This document shows positions 40,692 to 49,889 of a stretch of 64,000 nt of DNA, piece by piece. Source of the DNA: Picocystis sp. L7 (taxonomy: Eukaryota; Chlorophyta; Picocystophyceae; Picocystales; Picocystaceae); NCBI GenBank assembly GCA_020975725.1, contig QXJR01000015.1, forward strand, positions 496,001-560,000, given 5' to 3'. The translations under genes were made by a program, and so were the position numbers. The notes beneath the pieces were generated by a model that was given only the letters and a program-made list of their open reading frames with translations, did no database searches and had not been told where the DNA came from. The first letter of the stretch is position 1; every line of letters starts with the position of its first letter.

Positions 40692-42550
40692 ATGAGACGG
40701 GAGGCGAACCGAGACCTGCCGGGCCTGTGCTTCGATCGGAGCCTGGGAAAAGCCAGTGCGAAGGGATTCAAAAAGAGATGCTGCCAGGAACTCATGCCAA
40801 GCCTAGGTGAGTCTCGCTCCCGAAAAGATAACGGGAGACGCGAACGCCAATCGACGCCCACCTGCGTGCCTCCGACGAGCGGGCGACGGCTGTCCGCAAA
40901 CCCGGGCCAACGCGTGCGAAACAGAGAGAGCGATGGAGCCCCACGCTGACGTAGGATCGCCCTTACCCTCCAGGACTTGAACGAGTCTTGGGAGGCCCCC
41001 AGGACGTGGTCGGGGATACCTCGGACGGAACAACTTTCGGAACCGGGCCGTCGGGCTGTGCCTCCTGCTTGCAATTCTCGCCCGATGGTTCCAAACTTGC
41101 CACTGCCACGGCAGACTGCCGGGTGCAGATCTTCGATACGACGAGCGGACAAAGGGCAAAGTACCTGGAAGGACACAGCGAAATAGTCACGAGCTTGGCG
41201 TGGTTCCATCAAGCGCAGCATACGGGATCGAATGCATTCTTCACTGCTTCGCTCGATAAGACCGTGCGTCTATGGATGAATTACGAGCCCAAGGTCGTCC
41301 TCCGCGATCATTGCGATTGGATACGCTGCTTGGGGCTGTCTGCAGATGACAGCACCATCGTGTCAGGATGCGTTTCCAGCAACATGGTAGCCTGGGATGT
41401 GGAGACAGGACGGCTGAAGTTCAAAGTGTCTGCGTTCAAGGCCGCATCCTGCCCATCGACGCAGTCTGCCAAATGCTCGACCTTCCAACACAGCGTAAAC
41501 AGCTTGCAATTCTCCAACAGCAGTGCAAACGTATTTGCCAGTGGAATACGAGATGGGTCGGTATTGCTGTGGGATACAAGGTCGCTCGCATCGGGGCCTG
41601 TCCTTGGGATGAAAGCCCATTTTGGAAAGCTGAATCAGATACGGCTTGGAAGGTCAGATAACCTTCTTCTGAGCGGTGGACGCGATGGTGCGGTGAGGTT
41701 GTGGGACATGCGAATGCTTGGGAGGCTAGGCTCTTCGACGAATCAGGCTGTCCCCCCTCATGAGAATCCAGCACTTCAGATGGAGTACAAGTCTCACTCG
41801 TGTTCGAGGTATAACATCTCATCGGTGCTGCTCAACTACGATCGTTATGTCGCAACCGGAAGCGAGGACCGCAGGGTTTGGATCTACGATACTTTGACTG
41901 GTCAACCTGTGAAGAAGTTGGAAGGGCATTCGGCCGTGACCCATTTTGTGCACACGCCCTCCGAGGACGAGTCTGGAGGTCCTCTGTTGGCAAGCAGCAG
42001 CATAGACAGCAGCGTTGTGCACCTTTGGTCCCCTGCGGCTAGCATGGAGCCAGTGAGACCATGTAAGAAACTGGCTACCAGCTGGATGTGCTGTGACAGC
42101 CCGGTCAGCAGCCAGACGAGCATGAATGGGTTGGAGTTGGAGGAAGGGAGCCCTCTCACGTCGGAACTGGAAGGAGATTCCAATGGTGGACAGCAAGAAG
42201 AACAGCCGGGCCCTATGCTCCGAGGGGTAGAAGAATTTGCAGCGCAAAGAGTGCGTCAAGACTGCCTACAAAGAAAAGCCGTGGAAGAGCTGATGCAAAA
42301 GCATGGGGATGTCATCTTGCGAATATTTCATCACTTCGATTACAGTTTCCGAAGCCCATTTGACTGGCAAGCATTGCTTGCCCATGTCAGGGCGGCCCAG
42401 CAGCTGCATGAAACCCCGGGGGGATCGGCTGGGCTTTCAGCAGAGCACGCCTTTGCAAACTCGTTGTCCGAGATCGCCAACGATTTCCAGCAGGTTCTCC
42501 AACAGTTTGTGGATAGGCAAGGTCCACTTGCCGTCCACCCAGTTCGATAA
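40692..42550 (+). CDS. WD40-repeat protein, subfamily not assigned (at least two exons)
   Basis: Exons 40692-40806 and 40974-42550, about 563 residues; a further upstream exon is possible. The intron (167 bp) has CTGAC before the acceptor. About seven WD40 blades can be seen, e.g. CLQFSPDGSKLATATADCRV, FFTASLDKTVRLW, FASGIRDGSVLLWDTRSL, LLLSGGRDGAVRLWDMRML, YVATGSEDRRVWIYDTLTG, LLASSSIDSSVVHLW. The exon-1 segment RDLPGLCFDRSLGKASAKGF before the propeller looks conserved. The C-terminus is helical (MQKHGDVILRIFHHFDYSFR). Such proteins are often CUL4-DDB1 substrate receptors or scaffolds, but the partner here is unknown. An AATAAA signal follows the stop. Confidence 0.85.
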
Positions 42551-42658
42551 TGTATCTTCAACGAACATTTCGGACATAATAAAATTCTTTGTTTTTAGAG
42601 GACGGCACGAACATTTTTACAGGGAAGAACAAGCAGCAATCACTGCAGGCGGGTTACA

Positions 42659-44087
42659 TTACTTGTAGAAGTCAAAGTCATCACTGCTCTTCTTCACGTT
42701 TGCCTTGTAGCCCTTCTCGAAATCCTTCGGGAGCACGACATACCTGTTCTTGCGCACGGCTTGAAGTCCAGCCTCCTGACAAATCGCAGCGATATCAGCT
42801 GCCGTTATTTTGTCGGACCTGGACACGTAATCCTCGAGGTCCACTTCGTCGCTGAGGTTCATCTTGGAAGTGCACACTTGGAAGACGAGACGCTTTTGTC
42901 GACGATCTGGGAGTGGAAACTCAATCTTCCTGTCCAGGCGCCCAGGTCTGAGCAGTGCTGGATCGAGTGTGTCAGCCCTGTTTGTGGCCATGATCACTTT
43001 CACGTTCACCGTTTGGTCAAACCCATCCATTTGGTTCAAGAGTTCCATCAAAATCCGCTGCACCTCTCGGTCTGCTCCAGTCTGAGCGTCGAAACGGGCG
43101 GTTGCAATAGCGTCGATCTCATCGATAAAAATGATGGCCGGCGCGTTCTCTTTGGCGAGTCTGAAGACATCGCGCACCATACGTGGTCCCTCTCCCAAAT
43201 ATTTCTGGACAAACTCTGATCCCACCACCCTCAGGAATGAGGCGGTCGTGTGGTGTGCCACCGCCTTGGCAAGCATTGTTTTCCCTGTACCTGGAGGTCC
43301 GTAAAGGAGTACGCCGCGAGGTGGATCAATGCCGATCTGGCGATACAGCTCAAACTGCGTCAGAGGCAACTCCACGGCTTCACGGATTTCCTGCTTTTGA
43401 ATGTCGTTGCCTCCAATGTCCTGCGTCGGAGACAGGCGATCGAAACAGTTTCGTGGCAACGTCAGTAGACCGTTCGGGGTGTCGCCGTTCATCGTCCACC
43501 AAGCGCGTTCGAGTATCGTACCGAATACGTGACGTCTGGTCTCTCGGAGTCCGTCATGAGCGAGATGCTTGAGTCGGCCTCGGGAGGCAATATGTCCACG
43601 AGGGCGTTGGAGTGACGGTGCAAGGCCACTGACGACGAGGGTTTCAGCAGCTCGCGGTTCAGCGTGCTGAGGATCCTGACGTAGTAGTTGGAGCCTGTGG
43701 TCGAGCCGATGATCCCGCTGTTGGTGTCCACCATCTCGAGGAACTGTCCGATCACGAGCGGAACGGACTGGATCCTCTTCACCTCTTCTTGGGCACGCAG
43801 AAGCTCTCTTTTGAGGTTCTTTTGCTCGTCCTTGATGTACTCCTCCTGCGGAGCACGGTCGATTGGCAGGTCAGCACGTCGCTCGTCGCACCACGTACAG
43901 GAAAACCCTTCCACGCTCGTCCTTTCCTTCGGCTCGCACGCACCTGGATCTCCAGGAACTCCAGCTGCCTTTGCAGCAGCTTCATCTTCGTGTAGAGGTC
44001 CGACACCGACTCGTTCCCGTCGGACGTGGTCGCGTCGAGCTCCATCGGTTTGGCCACCGCCACGGGTCCGTCAGAAGGATCCGCCAT
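42659..44087 (-). CDS. RPT3: 26S proteasome regulatory ATPase RPT3 (three exons)
   Basis: Exons about 44087-43944, 43845-43522 and 43420-42659 give 409 residues. RPT3 features: coiled-coil [18 protein letters not shown] joined to [18 protein letters not shown] domain with [14 protein letters not shown]; junction [20 protein letters not shown]; Walker A GPPGTGKT; Walker [30 protein letters not shown]; and the C-terminal HbYX motif FYK that opens the 20S gate. One of six ATPases unfolding substrates into the proteasome. Introns of 98 and 101 bp each have CTGAC before the acceptor. Divergent from COX6B across a spacer with 71-bp tandem repeats. Confidence 0.97.
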
Positions 44088-44577
44088 CGTTTCGTTCGGC
44101 GTCCTCCCAAGCGCGTGCTTCGGCCGCCACCTCCCCTCCAGTCCTTTCCAGAACCCTCACGTGTGATATGGAGGCCCTCTCGTCCGTTTCACGTGCGGTG
44201 CTTCTCGCGATCGGACGTGTCCAGCGTGCTTCCTCGTTCGATCGATCACGTTCGTCTTCGTGTCCGAAAAGGCCTGGCACCCCACCCGATCTCGAGGACC
44301 GTCCCTGGACCGCAGGGACCGTGTCACATGGCGGGAGAGAAAGACCGCATGGACGGTCGAAAACTCGATGGATCGAGAGACCGCGTGGATCGTGTAGGGT
44401 AGTATACCAGAAAGACCGTAATGACCGTCGAAAACTCGATGGATCGAGAGACCGCGTGGATCGTGTGGGATGATATAGGGGGAAGACCGCATGGACCGTC
44501 GGGAACTCGATGGATGGGATGGAAAGAGGAGGACCAACGGATTCCGAGGGCTACGGACGCGAGTGAGAATCGTCGCG
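44088..44577. promoter_or_regulatory. Divergent promoter of RPT3 and COX6B
   Basis: Holds GGACCGTCCCTGGACCGCAGGGACCG near 44293-44320 split over two palindromic arms, and three 71-bp tandem repeats (see next entry). No gene seen. Confidence 0.5.
44341..44530. repeat. 71-bp tandem repeat, about 2.7 copies
   Basis: Copies begin AAGACCG at 44341, 44412 and 44483, exactly 71 bp apart. Each carries AGACCGnnnTGGACCGTC-type sequence followed by an ACTCGATGGATSG segment; the first two copies also share GAGAGACCGCGTGGATCGTGT. Copies differ by a few bases, and the third is truncated. The core matches the AGACCGYCCATGGACC repeats before the FKBP gene. Confidence 0.85.
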
Positions 44578-45417
44578 ATGGGCGCACAAATGTCGCTCTG
44601 TGAGGCGGAATCCGCGGCTGCAGAGGAGAAGAATCCGGACCAGGAGGTCGAGGAAGAGGTACGCGTCACTCGGCACCGGATGCGAGGGTAGGAGAGGGAG
44701 GTGGGATGGGATAGGCACGGAAAAAGAAAGATGAGCGTCCTCGGACGAGGGGAACGGCGAAAGCGATGCGCGTGGAGGAGGGCACGAAGCGGTGGAACGC
44801 CGAAAAACACGCCTCCCGAAGATCTCGGACGGCGCAAAGCCGTCTCGTCGGTGTAAGCGCTAGCCTCGGACAGGACGAGAGGGAGAAACTGGGAACCCTG
44901 TGGCTCCTAGGGAGTTGGCAAAGCTGCGCCTTGTTCAGGCGGTCCTGATCAGGAGACGAGGATGTGGGGGGATGGAAGGCGCAAAAAAATCATCAGGAAA
45001 AGGATCTAACAGTCGTATGCTCTGTTGCAGGCGGAGGAGGAGGCGCCAGAACCAGAGCCTGAGGAGGAACCGGAAGAGGAGATGAAGGAGATCAGGGTAA
45101 GCGATGCACTTCTGTCCCAATGCACGAATGCAGTACAGTGGTACTTGGTTCGGCCTGTGCGGTGCTGACGTATATACTTATGTAATGCGCTACGGCAGAT
45201 TGAGACTGCTCCCTTTGATCCCCGTTTTGTGACCACCAACCAGGCCAGGCATTGCTACACGCGCTACAACGAGTTTCACAAGTGCGTGAAGGAGAAGGGA
45301 GAGGATAGCACAGACTGTACGTTTTACGCAAAGGCGTACAGATCTCTCTGTCCAGCGGAATGGATTGAAAAGTGGAACGAGGAGCGGGAGGCAGGTACCT
45401 TTCCTGGAAAATACTAA
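44578..45417 (+). CDS. COX6B: Cytochrome c oxidase subunit 6b (three exons)
   Basis: Exons 44578-44658, 45031-45096 and 45199-45417, 121 residues. The C-terminal 72 residues are a COX6B/COX12 domain: IETAPFDPRFVTTNQARHCY, EFHKCVKEKGEDSTDCTFYA, YRSLCPAEWIEKWNEERE, with the twin CX9C/CX10C cysteine helices oxidised in the mitochondrial intermembrane space. The first two exons encode an acidic Glu/Pro/Ala extension like that of plant COX6b-1. Intron 1 is unusually long (372 bp); intron 2 is 102 bp. CTAAC and CTGAC precede the acceptors. Divergent partner RPT3. Confidence 0.95.
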
Positions 45418-45707
45418 GCTGCAGCATGCAGAGATTGCAACGCAGCAGCTGACGTTTGCGAGGCCGCCATGCAAGTAATCGACATTCATTTATCCAAAGC
45501 TCATGTGACGTGCTCCTGTTCGGTAGGAATCTTTCCCAAAGCAATGCAAAAATTTTCGTAGAGTCTGAAAGAAGGTATTCCACCGCTGTCCAAGTCAGGC
45601 AAACAAGTCCCTCCCAGATTCGAGGTACCTTTTGCTACCTGAATCAGGTCACACAAATGCTTCTGGAGGATGCATTTTCGCCAGTGAGCACGCGATCCAA
45701 GTCCAGA

Positions 45708-46663
45708 TCATGCCATGCCCTTCCCTACACAGGAGCGCCCGCGTGTCTTGATCCTTCCATCAGAAAAAGGTGATGGAGTTACGGCCTTTGAATCAACAGC
45801 GTCAAATACTTGCACGTGCCGTTGGCTTTTCTGTGTGGTTCTCCACCATAACATGCTCGGGTTTGACTCGATACTCACTCCCACATCTTTTCCAAAAAGA
45901 TACCATGGGATTAGGAAAAAACTATCCTGCAGCAAACAGTGGTCGCTCCCTTGAGGACTGAGTTCGACCCAAACATTGAGCTTCGGCATTCGTCTGCTGT
46001 TGGAACTGACTCGAAGTTGTTTCAACCATGGCACTGGTCCCGCTGACACTGCAGTCAGACGAATGTGTTTACAGCCTTGCCTCCATGCGTGGCGATAACT
46101 TCAGCAGGGTATCCTTGGCAGGCCTCCTCCCCCCCTTTGTACCTGGTATTGTGTCGCGGGAAAAAGGCAACGCCTTCTTGTCGGAACGACCACCGAGAAT
46201 TGTCATTCCACGCCTGACTTCTACCACAACCTGTGCAATGTGCGGCTTACGAACCAGATCGAACCTGGGGGGCCATGGGCGAGGGGAGATGCGTTCTGGT
46301 TCCAACCACGTCCGAACGACAAGGACCCATCCAGCCTGTAGCATCCGTGCTCTCTAGGATTCTATTTCTGCGAAAATCCCCACCCCTTGCTCCATGTTGC
46401 GGCCTTTCCACGCAGCCCGGCTAACGCCCAGGGTGCACTGCGTCCTTCCTTTGATGGTATGGTGCCGTGCACACATCGAATCTACCAGGGAATGGTTTCA
46501 CAGACCTGGGCTTCTCCGTTCAACACGTGTGGTTGTGCAACCTTGGTGTTGAACACCTTCATACGAGGACGGCATTCTCGACCAATCAGAGAGCTGGAGC
46601 TGCCCCGGATCCCATCGGCCCGTCCAAGGAATCTCCCCCACCGTCGATGAAAGATGCCGCCAT
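45708..46663 (-). CDS. Possible spliced minus-strand gene, unassigned
   Basis: Pieces that read as coding but do not join into a recognised protein: a short first exon MAASFID (about 46663-46642); after an acceptor with CTGAT, ECRPRMKVFNTKVAQPHVLN; a frame at 46344-46069 with FDLVRKPHIAQVVVEVRRG; and a last frame ending at 45708 with MPKLNVWVELSPQGSDHCLL and LIPWYLFGKDVGVSIESNPS. The phases of the last two exons agree across a 75-bp GTAAAC...CAG gap. The GC-rich 5' end and AT-richer 3' end, convergent with COX6B, fit the window's pattern. A plus-strand frame (46028-46357) overlaps it and cannot be excluded. Confidence 0.3.
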
Positions 46664-46923
46664 GCCCGCAGAGGTGAACCAAACAAAAACGCACGTTTCC
46701 TCGACGGCACGCGTCTACGATGTCCCTCGACGTCGTCGACCGTCGGGTGGGGTCGAGGGAAAAGGACCGGACCTCCCGATCCCCCTTTCAACCCGTTCCT
46801 TTCGAACCCGAGTTTCGATCGGGCACCCTTCCTTTGAGCACCGTCCTTTCGAAGTGTCCGTTGGTCTCGATTGGTCATTTCGCAAGAGCGAAGCACGAAC
46901 ACGTGCGCCACACGAGGGCTTCC

Positions 46924-49021
46924 ATGGCGTCCGAAGAGGGGATAGGAGGGAGGGAACGTCGTTCAGGACGAGCTTCCACGATCGAAGACCCCGAAGACGC
47001 CACCCTGGGAGCACTGGCGGTGCGGAGGATGATGCGTGGAGAGTGGCTCATGCGATGCAGATCCGATGGAACGAGGACAGTCCGAAGGTGAGGCTGCGAA
47101 TGAACCCTCGGTGTACACCGACGAAACAAAAGGAAGATGCCGTTGCCTTGGCTGACATAAAAGGACACGAATCAGGTTCTTCATCGCGAACGATGCAACG
47201 ACGCTGTTTTGGGAGAAACGGACAAGCACTGGACGAGTGGTCACGTCGAAATGCATCCGGTTAGAGAGTATCCATTCGCTCCGGATCGGGCCCTACTGCG
47301 GCGGGCGCAAATGGATGACTCTAGCTTACCAAAGCGAAGGTGAGTTTCGCTCGCTGAATATCGGTCTGAAAGGAGAGAAACAAGTGCAATGCTGGGCATG
47401 CCACCTCTCTGCGATGATTGTTCTCTCCAAAATCCTAGGGTGCCGCAGTGCTGGATCGCGTGGAAGTGATGCAGCTGGACAGCCGCATCCCTCCCCCTTG
47501 GGTCTCTCTGAATCAACAAACGTCGGAATCAGCTCAGAGCGCCTCGTATCTGTCCTGTTTGAGCTCATGGAGCAAGAATCAATTCATCAGCAACAATGGG
47601 CCGACTGCTTTCTGTTCGTGGAGAGATTAGAATCAAATACGCCACCAGGTGGCCGCATTAGATCATCCGCCGAACACAAGCGGCTCGTTCAGTCCTTGTG
47701 TAGAATTGCCATGCGTTGGAACCCAGATGAGGCACGCACTCACCTCAAATCGATGCTGAAGTGTTTGCATGCCTTGGAGGCAAGCAGCGTCGAGCTGACT
47801 CTGCATCTTTTGAATCTTCTTGCATCCATTTGGCGGCAGGGTGTCCTGTCACTTCGAACCCATTGCACCTCCATCCAGTACTTTGGACATTTCCATGCAA
47901 GGATTGCTGATGTTGGTGGACTCATAGCGAACGCGGAGGATTTTTCACTGATGTGTGATGGGCTACAGCTCTTTCTGCCTTCCAGACAACCACCGGATCT
48001 CTTGGCAGAAATTCCCACAAATCTTGTGGTGGCTGTTTGCACTGCCCTAACAGCTGCGCACCAGCGGTGGAGTGTGCCAACGATCCTTCCTAAAGTTCAT
48101 ATCCAAATTCAGATCGAGGAGCTGCGGGCCAGCGACGCGCCAGAAGTGCGAAAGGCGGCCGATGAATGTCTTCGTTCCATGGCAAGGTCTGATAGGAGCT
48201 CGCACAGGGGAGCTGTTGCCTCCTTTGGTGGGAGGAAAATCCCATCGTCCCTCGACGCCACAGACAGCCACTCTCCAGCTGAATTCGGGGAAGCACCGTG
48301 CGCACGTGAAGCTGGACAGAAGCATGGACTGTACGAGAGGCCTAAGATTCGGTTGCATCGCACGGCAGCCATTCGTGACATTGGGATAGACGAAGGAATG
48401 CCATGTGCCGACACTAATAAAGGTGCGCAGGCATTCAGAGGAGATCATCATACGCAAGGGAGAGAAAGGCAAGGTATCTACAGGGTACAAGGAGCAAAGG
48501 ACTTGCCACAAGTGAGGCCACCTGCAATGGGATGCCCTGCACAGTGCAGCGATGACAGGAACAGCTTGTATTCTGACAATCCTTCCACATGCACATCAGG
48601 TGCTCCTCGCAGCACTTCGGCTTGTAGTATTGGGGCAGGTCATCCTGTTGTGTCAGGCACCGAGCAAGTGGGCCAAGGGAAAGGTCACCATCGAACAAGG
48701 ATACGAAAGGTCAGAGCCGTGGCATCCAGGGCTCTTCGAGACGTAGAAGAGCAACTTTCTCGTGTCAATTATTCAAAAGGGTGCAATGATGCTACATGTG
48801 CACGGAAGGTATCGCCGAAAATACCCAGGTGCGAGGGCAAGGAGAACGACATGTCTCCTGCATCCCCACAGCCAACTCGGGCTGGGCAGAAGAAGGAACA
48901 TTGCACAAACAAGGAGCAAAACTTCCGGCTACCTCCGCAGAACAGCTACGTTGAATTCCAGGGAGCTCTGGCGTTGTGCGCTGCCGCCGCGTTGTTGCTG
49001 GGTCGTCGTCAGCAGGTGTAG
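46924..49021 (+). CDS. PH-domain protein with C-terminal hydrophobic tail (two exons)
   Basis: Exons 46924-47087 and 47176-49021, about 669 residues. The intron (88 bp, CTGAC before the acceptor) lies in the first PH strands. Spliced, the PH domain reads GEWLMRCRSDGTRTVRR, FFIANDATTLFWEKR, IRLESIHSLRIG, WMTLAYQSEGEFRSLNIGL, then the closing helix QVQCWACHLSAM with its conserved tryptophan. A helical region (CLHALEASSVELTLHLLNLL) follows, then about 300 disordered residues and a terminal segment GALALCAAAALLLGRR that could be a tail anchor. The PH domain resembles those of plant PRAF-type proteins, which bind phosphoinositides; the rest is unassigned. It ends 10 bp from the stop of the facing gene. 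Confidence 0.75.
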
Positions 49022-49031
49022 CCTTGCGTTG

Positions 49032-49394
49032 TCATTTTTTCCCCAGTGTTCCTTCGTTCTTCTCCGGATGCGGTTTTCTTTGTGTCCCTTGCTGGGGCAG
49101 TTCGAGGCCGACTCTACGAGCGGTTTTCTCGATCATCTCTCGTTGGTTTCTTTCCACTCCGATGTTGTAGGAGAACAGCAGCTCCTTGTGCGCGTGCACG
49201 TCCTGTACGAGGGTGGCGTACTCCTCTGCCAGCTCCACCAACGCCTCCACTTTCCTTCCATCCTTTTCACCAGCGTGTCGTCGGAACTGCTCCCTGGCGT
49301 ATTCCTTCCAGGTCCCGTTTCCTGTGCTGGCAGTGACGTGCTGCTGGACTGCACGAAGCAGCTGTCGATACGCTCGGCGCACTTCCTTCGTCAT
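49032..49394 (-). CDS. FMC1-like LYR-family mitochondrial protein
   Basis: 120 residues from the ATG at 49394 (human FMC1 is 113). The N-terminus MTKEVRRAYRQLLRAVQQHV is a LYR-type helix (AYRQLL), followed by WKEYAREQFRRHA with the conserved Phe, and the C-terminus ARRVGLELPQQG resembles the GLxLP end of FMC1/C7orf55. LYR proteins bind acyl-ACP and help assemble mitochondrial complexes; FMC1 is linked to ATP synthase F1 assembly. No intron. It is tail-to-tail with the PH-domain gene at only 10 bp. Confidence 0.72.
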   Translation of the reverse strand: MTKEVRRAYRQLLRAVQQHVTASTGNGTWKEYAREQFRRHAGEKDGRKVEALVELAEEYATLVQDVHAHKELLFSYNIGVERNQREMIEKTARRVGLELPQQGTQRKPHPEKNEGTLGKK

Positions 49395-49889
49395 CGTCGA
49401 AGTCGACCGCCACACCTGAAGATGTTTACGTGAAATTAACCATCCGTTCCTCCCCTCAAACTCCCCCAGGAGACGATGTTTCGAACGGTGTTCATCCAGG
49501 TCGGATGCCCGACCCCTGCGATCGAGTTAAGTCGAATTCATGGTCGATTTCGTCCTCTCAGCTGCTGAAGAGATCGAAGTTTCCATGGAGTTAACCTCGG
49601 CCACGACGTCCCGGGCGTTCTCTGCCCCACGCCCCCTCGGATCAAACTTTCTCCCACTCTCGGAGAATCCCTGATCCATCCGGATCAATCCGGATCACGT
49701 CCGGATCCATGCGTTAGGGTTTCCCCGGGGATCGAGGCTCCCCCTTCCCCGAAGATCTCGATCCCTCATCGAGATCTTGGATCCTACATCGAGATCTTTG
49801 CCGAGATATCGATGCGGAGGCTCCGGTTTGGGTCCACGAATCCGTTCGAGACGGACAAGCGCATCCCACATCGTCGGATTGCACGCGCC
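49395..49889. promoter_or_regulatory. Divergent promoter of FMC1-like and AMBRA1-like genes
   Basis: Densely patterned. ATTAACC near 49435, AGTTAAGTCGAATTC near 49523 and AGTTAACCTCGG near 49588; four GGATC(A/C) blocks at 49675-49710; then AAGATCTCGATC, CATCGAGATCTTGG, CATCGAGATCTTTG and GAGATATCGATG between 49751 and 49815. The last group is the densest cluster of the CATCGAKATCTT motif in the window. No gene. Confidence 0.5.

Noticed and set aside
39977-41221. 414-codon minus-strand open frame in the 40-kb spacer
   Set aside because: Arg/Gly/Pro-rich composition artefact that overlaps the WD40 gene start.
47340-47438. Apparent 99-bp GTGAGT...CTAG intron in the PH-domain gene
   Set aside because: It is open and in frame, and its translation (RSLNIGLKGEKQVQCWACHL) is the expected last strand and helix of the PH domain, so it is exon.
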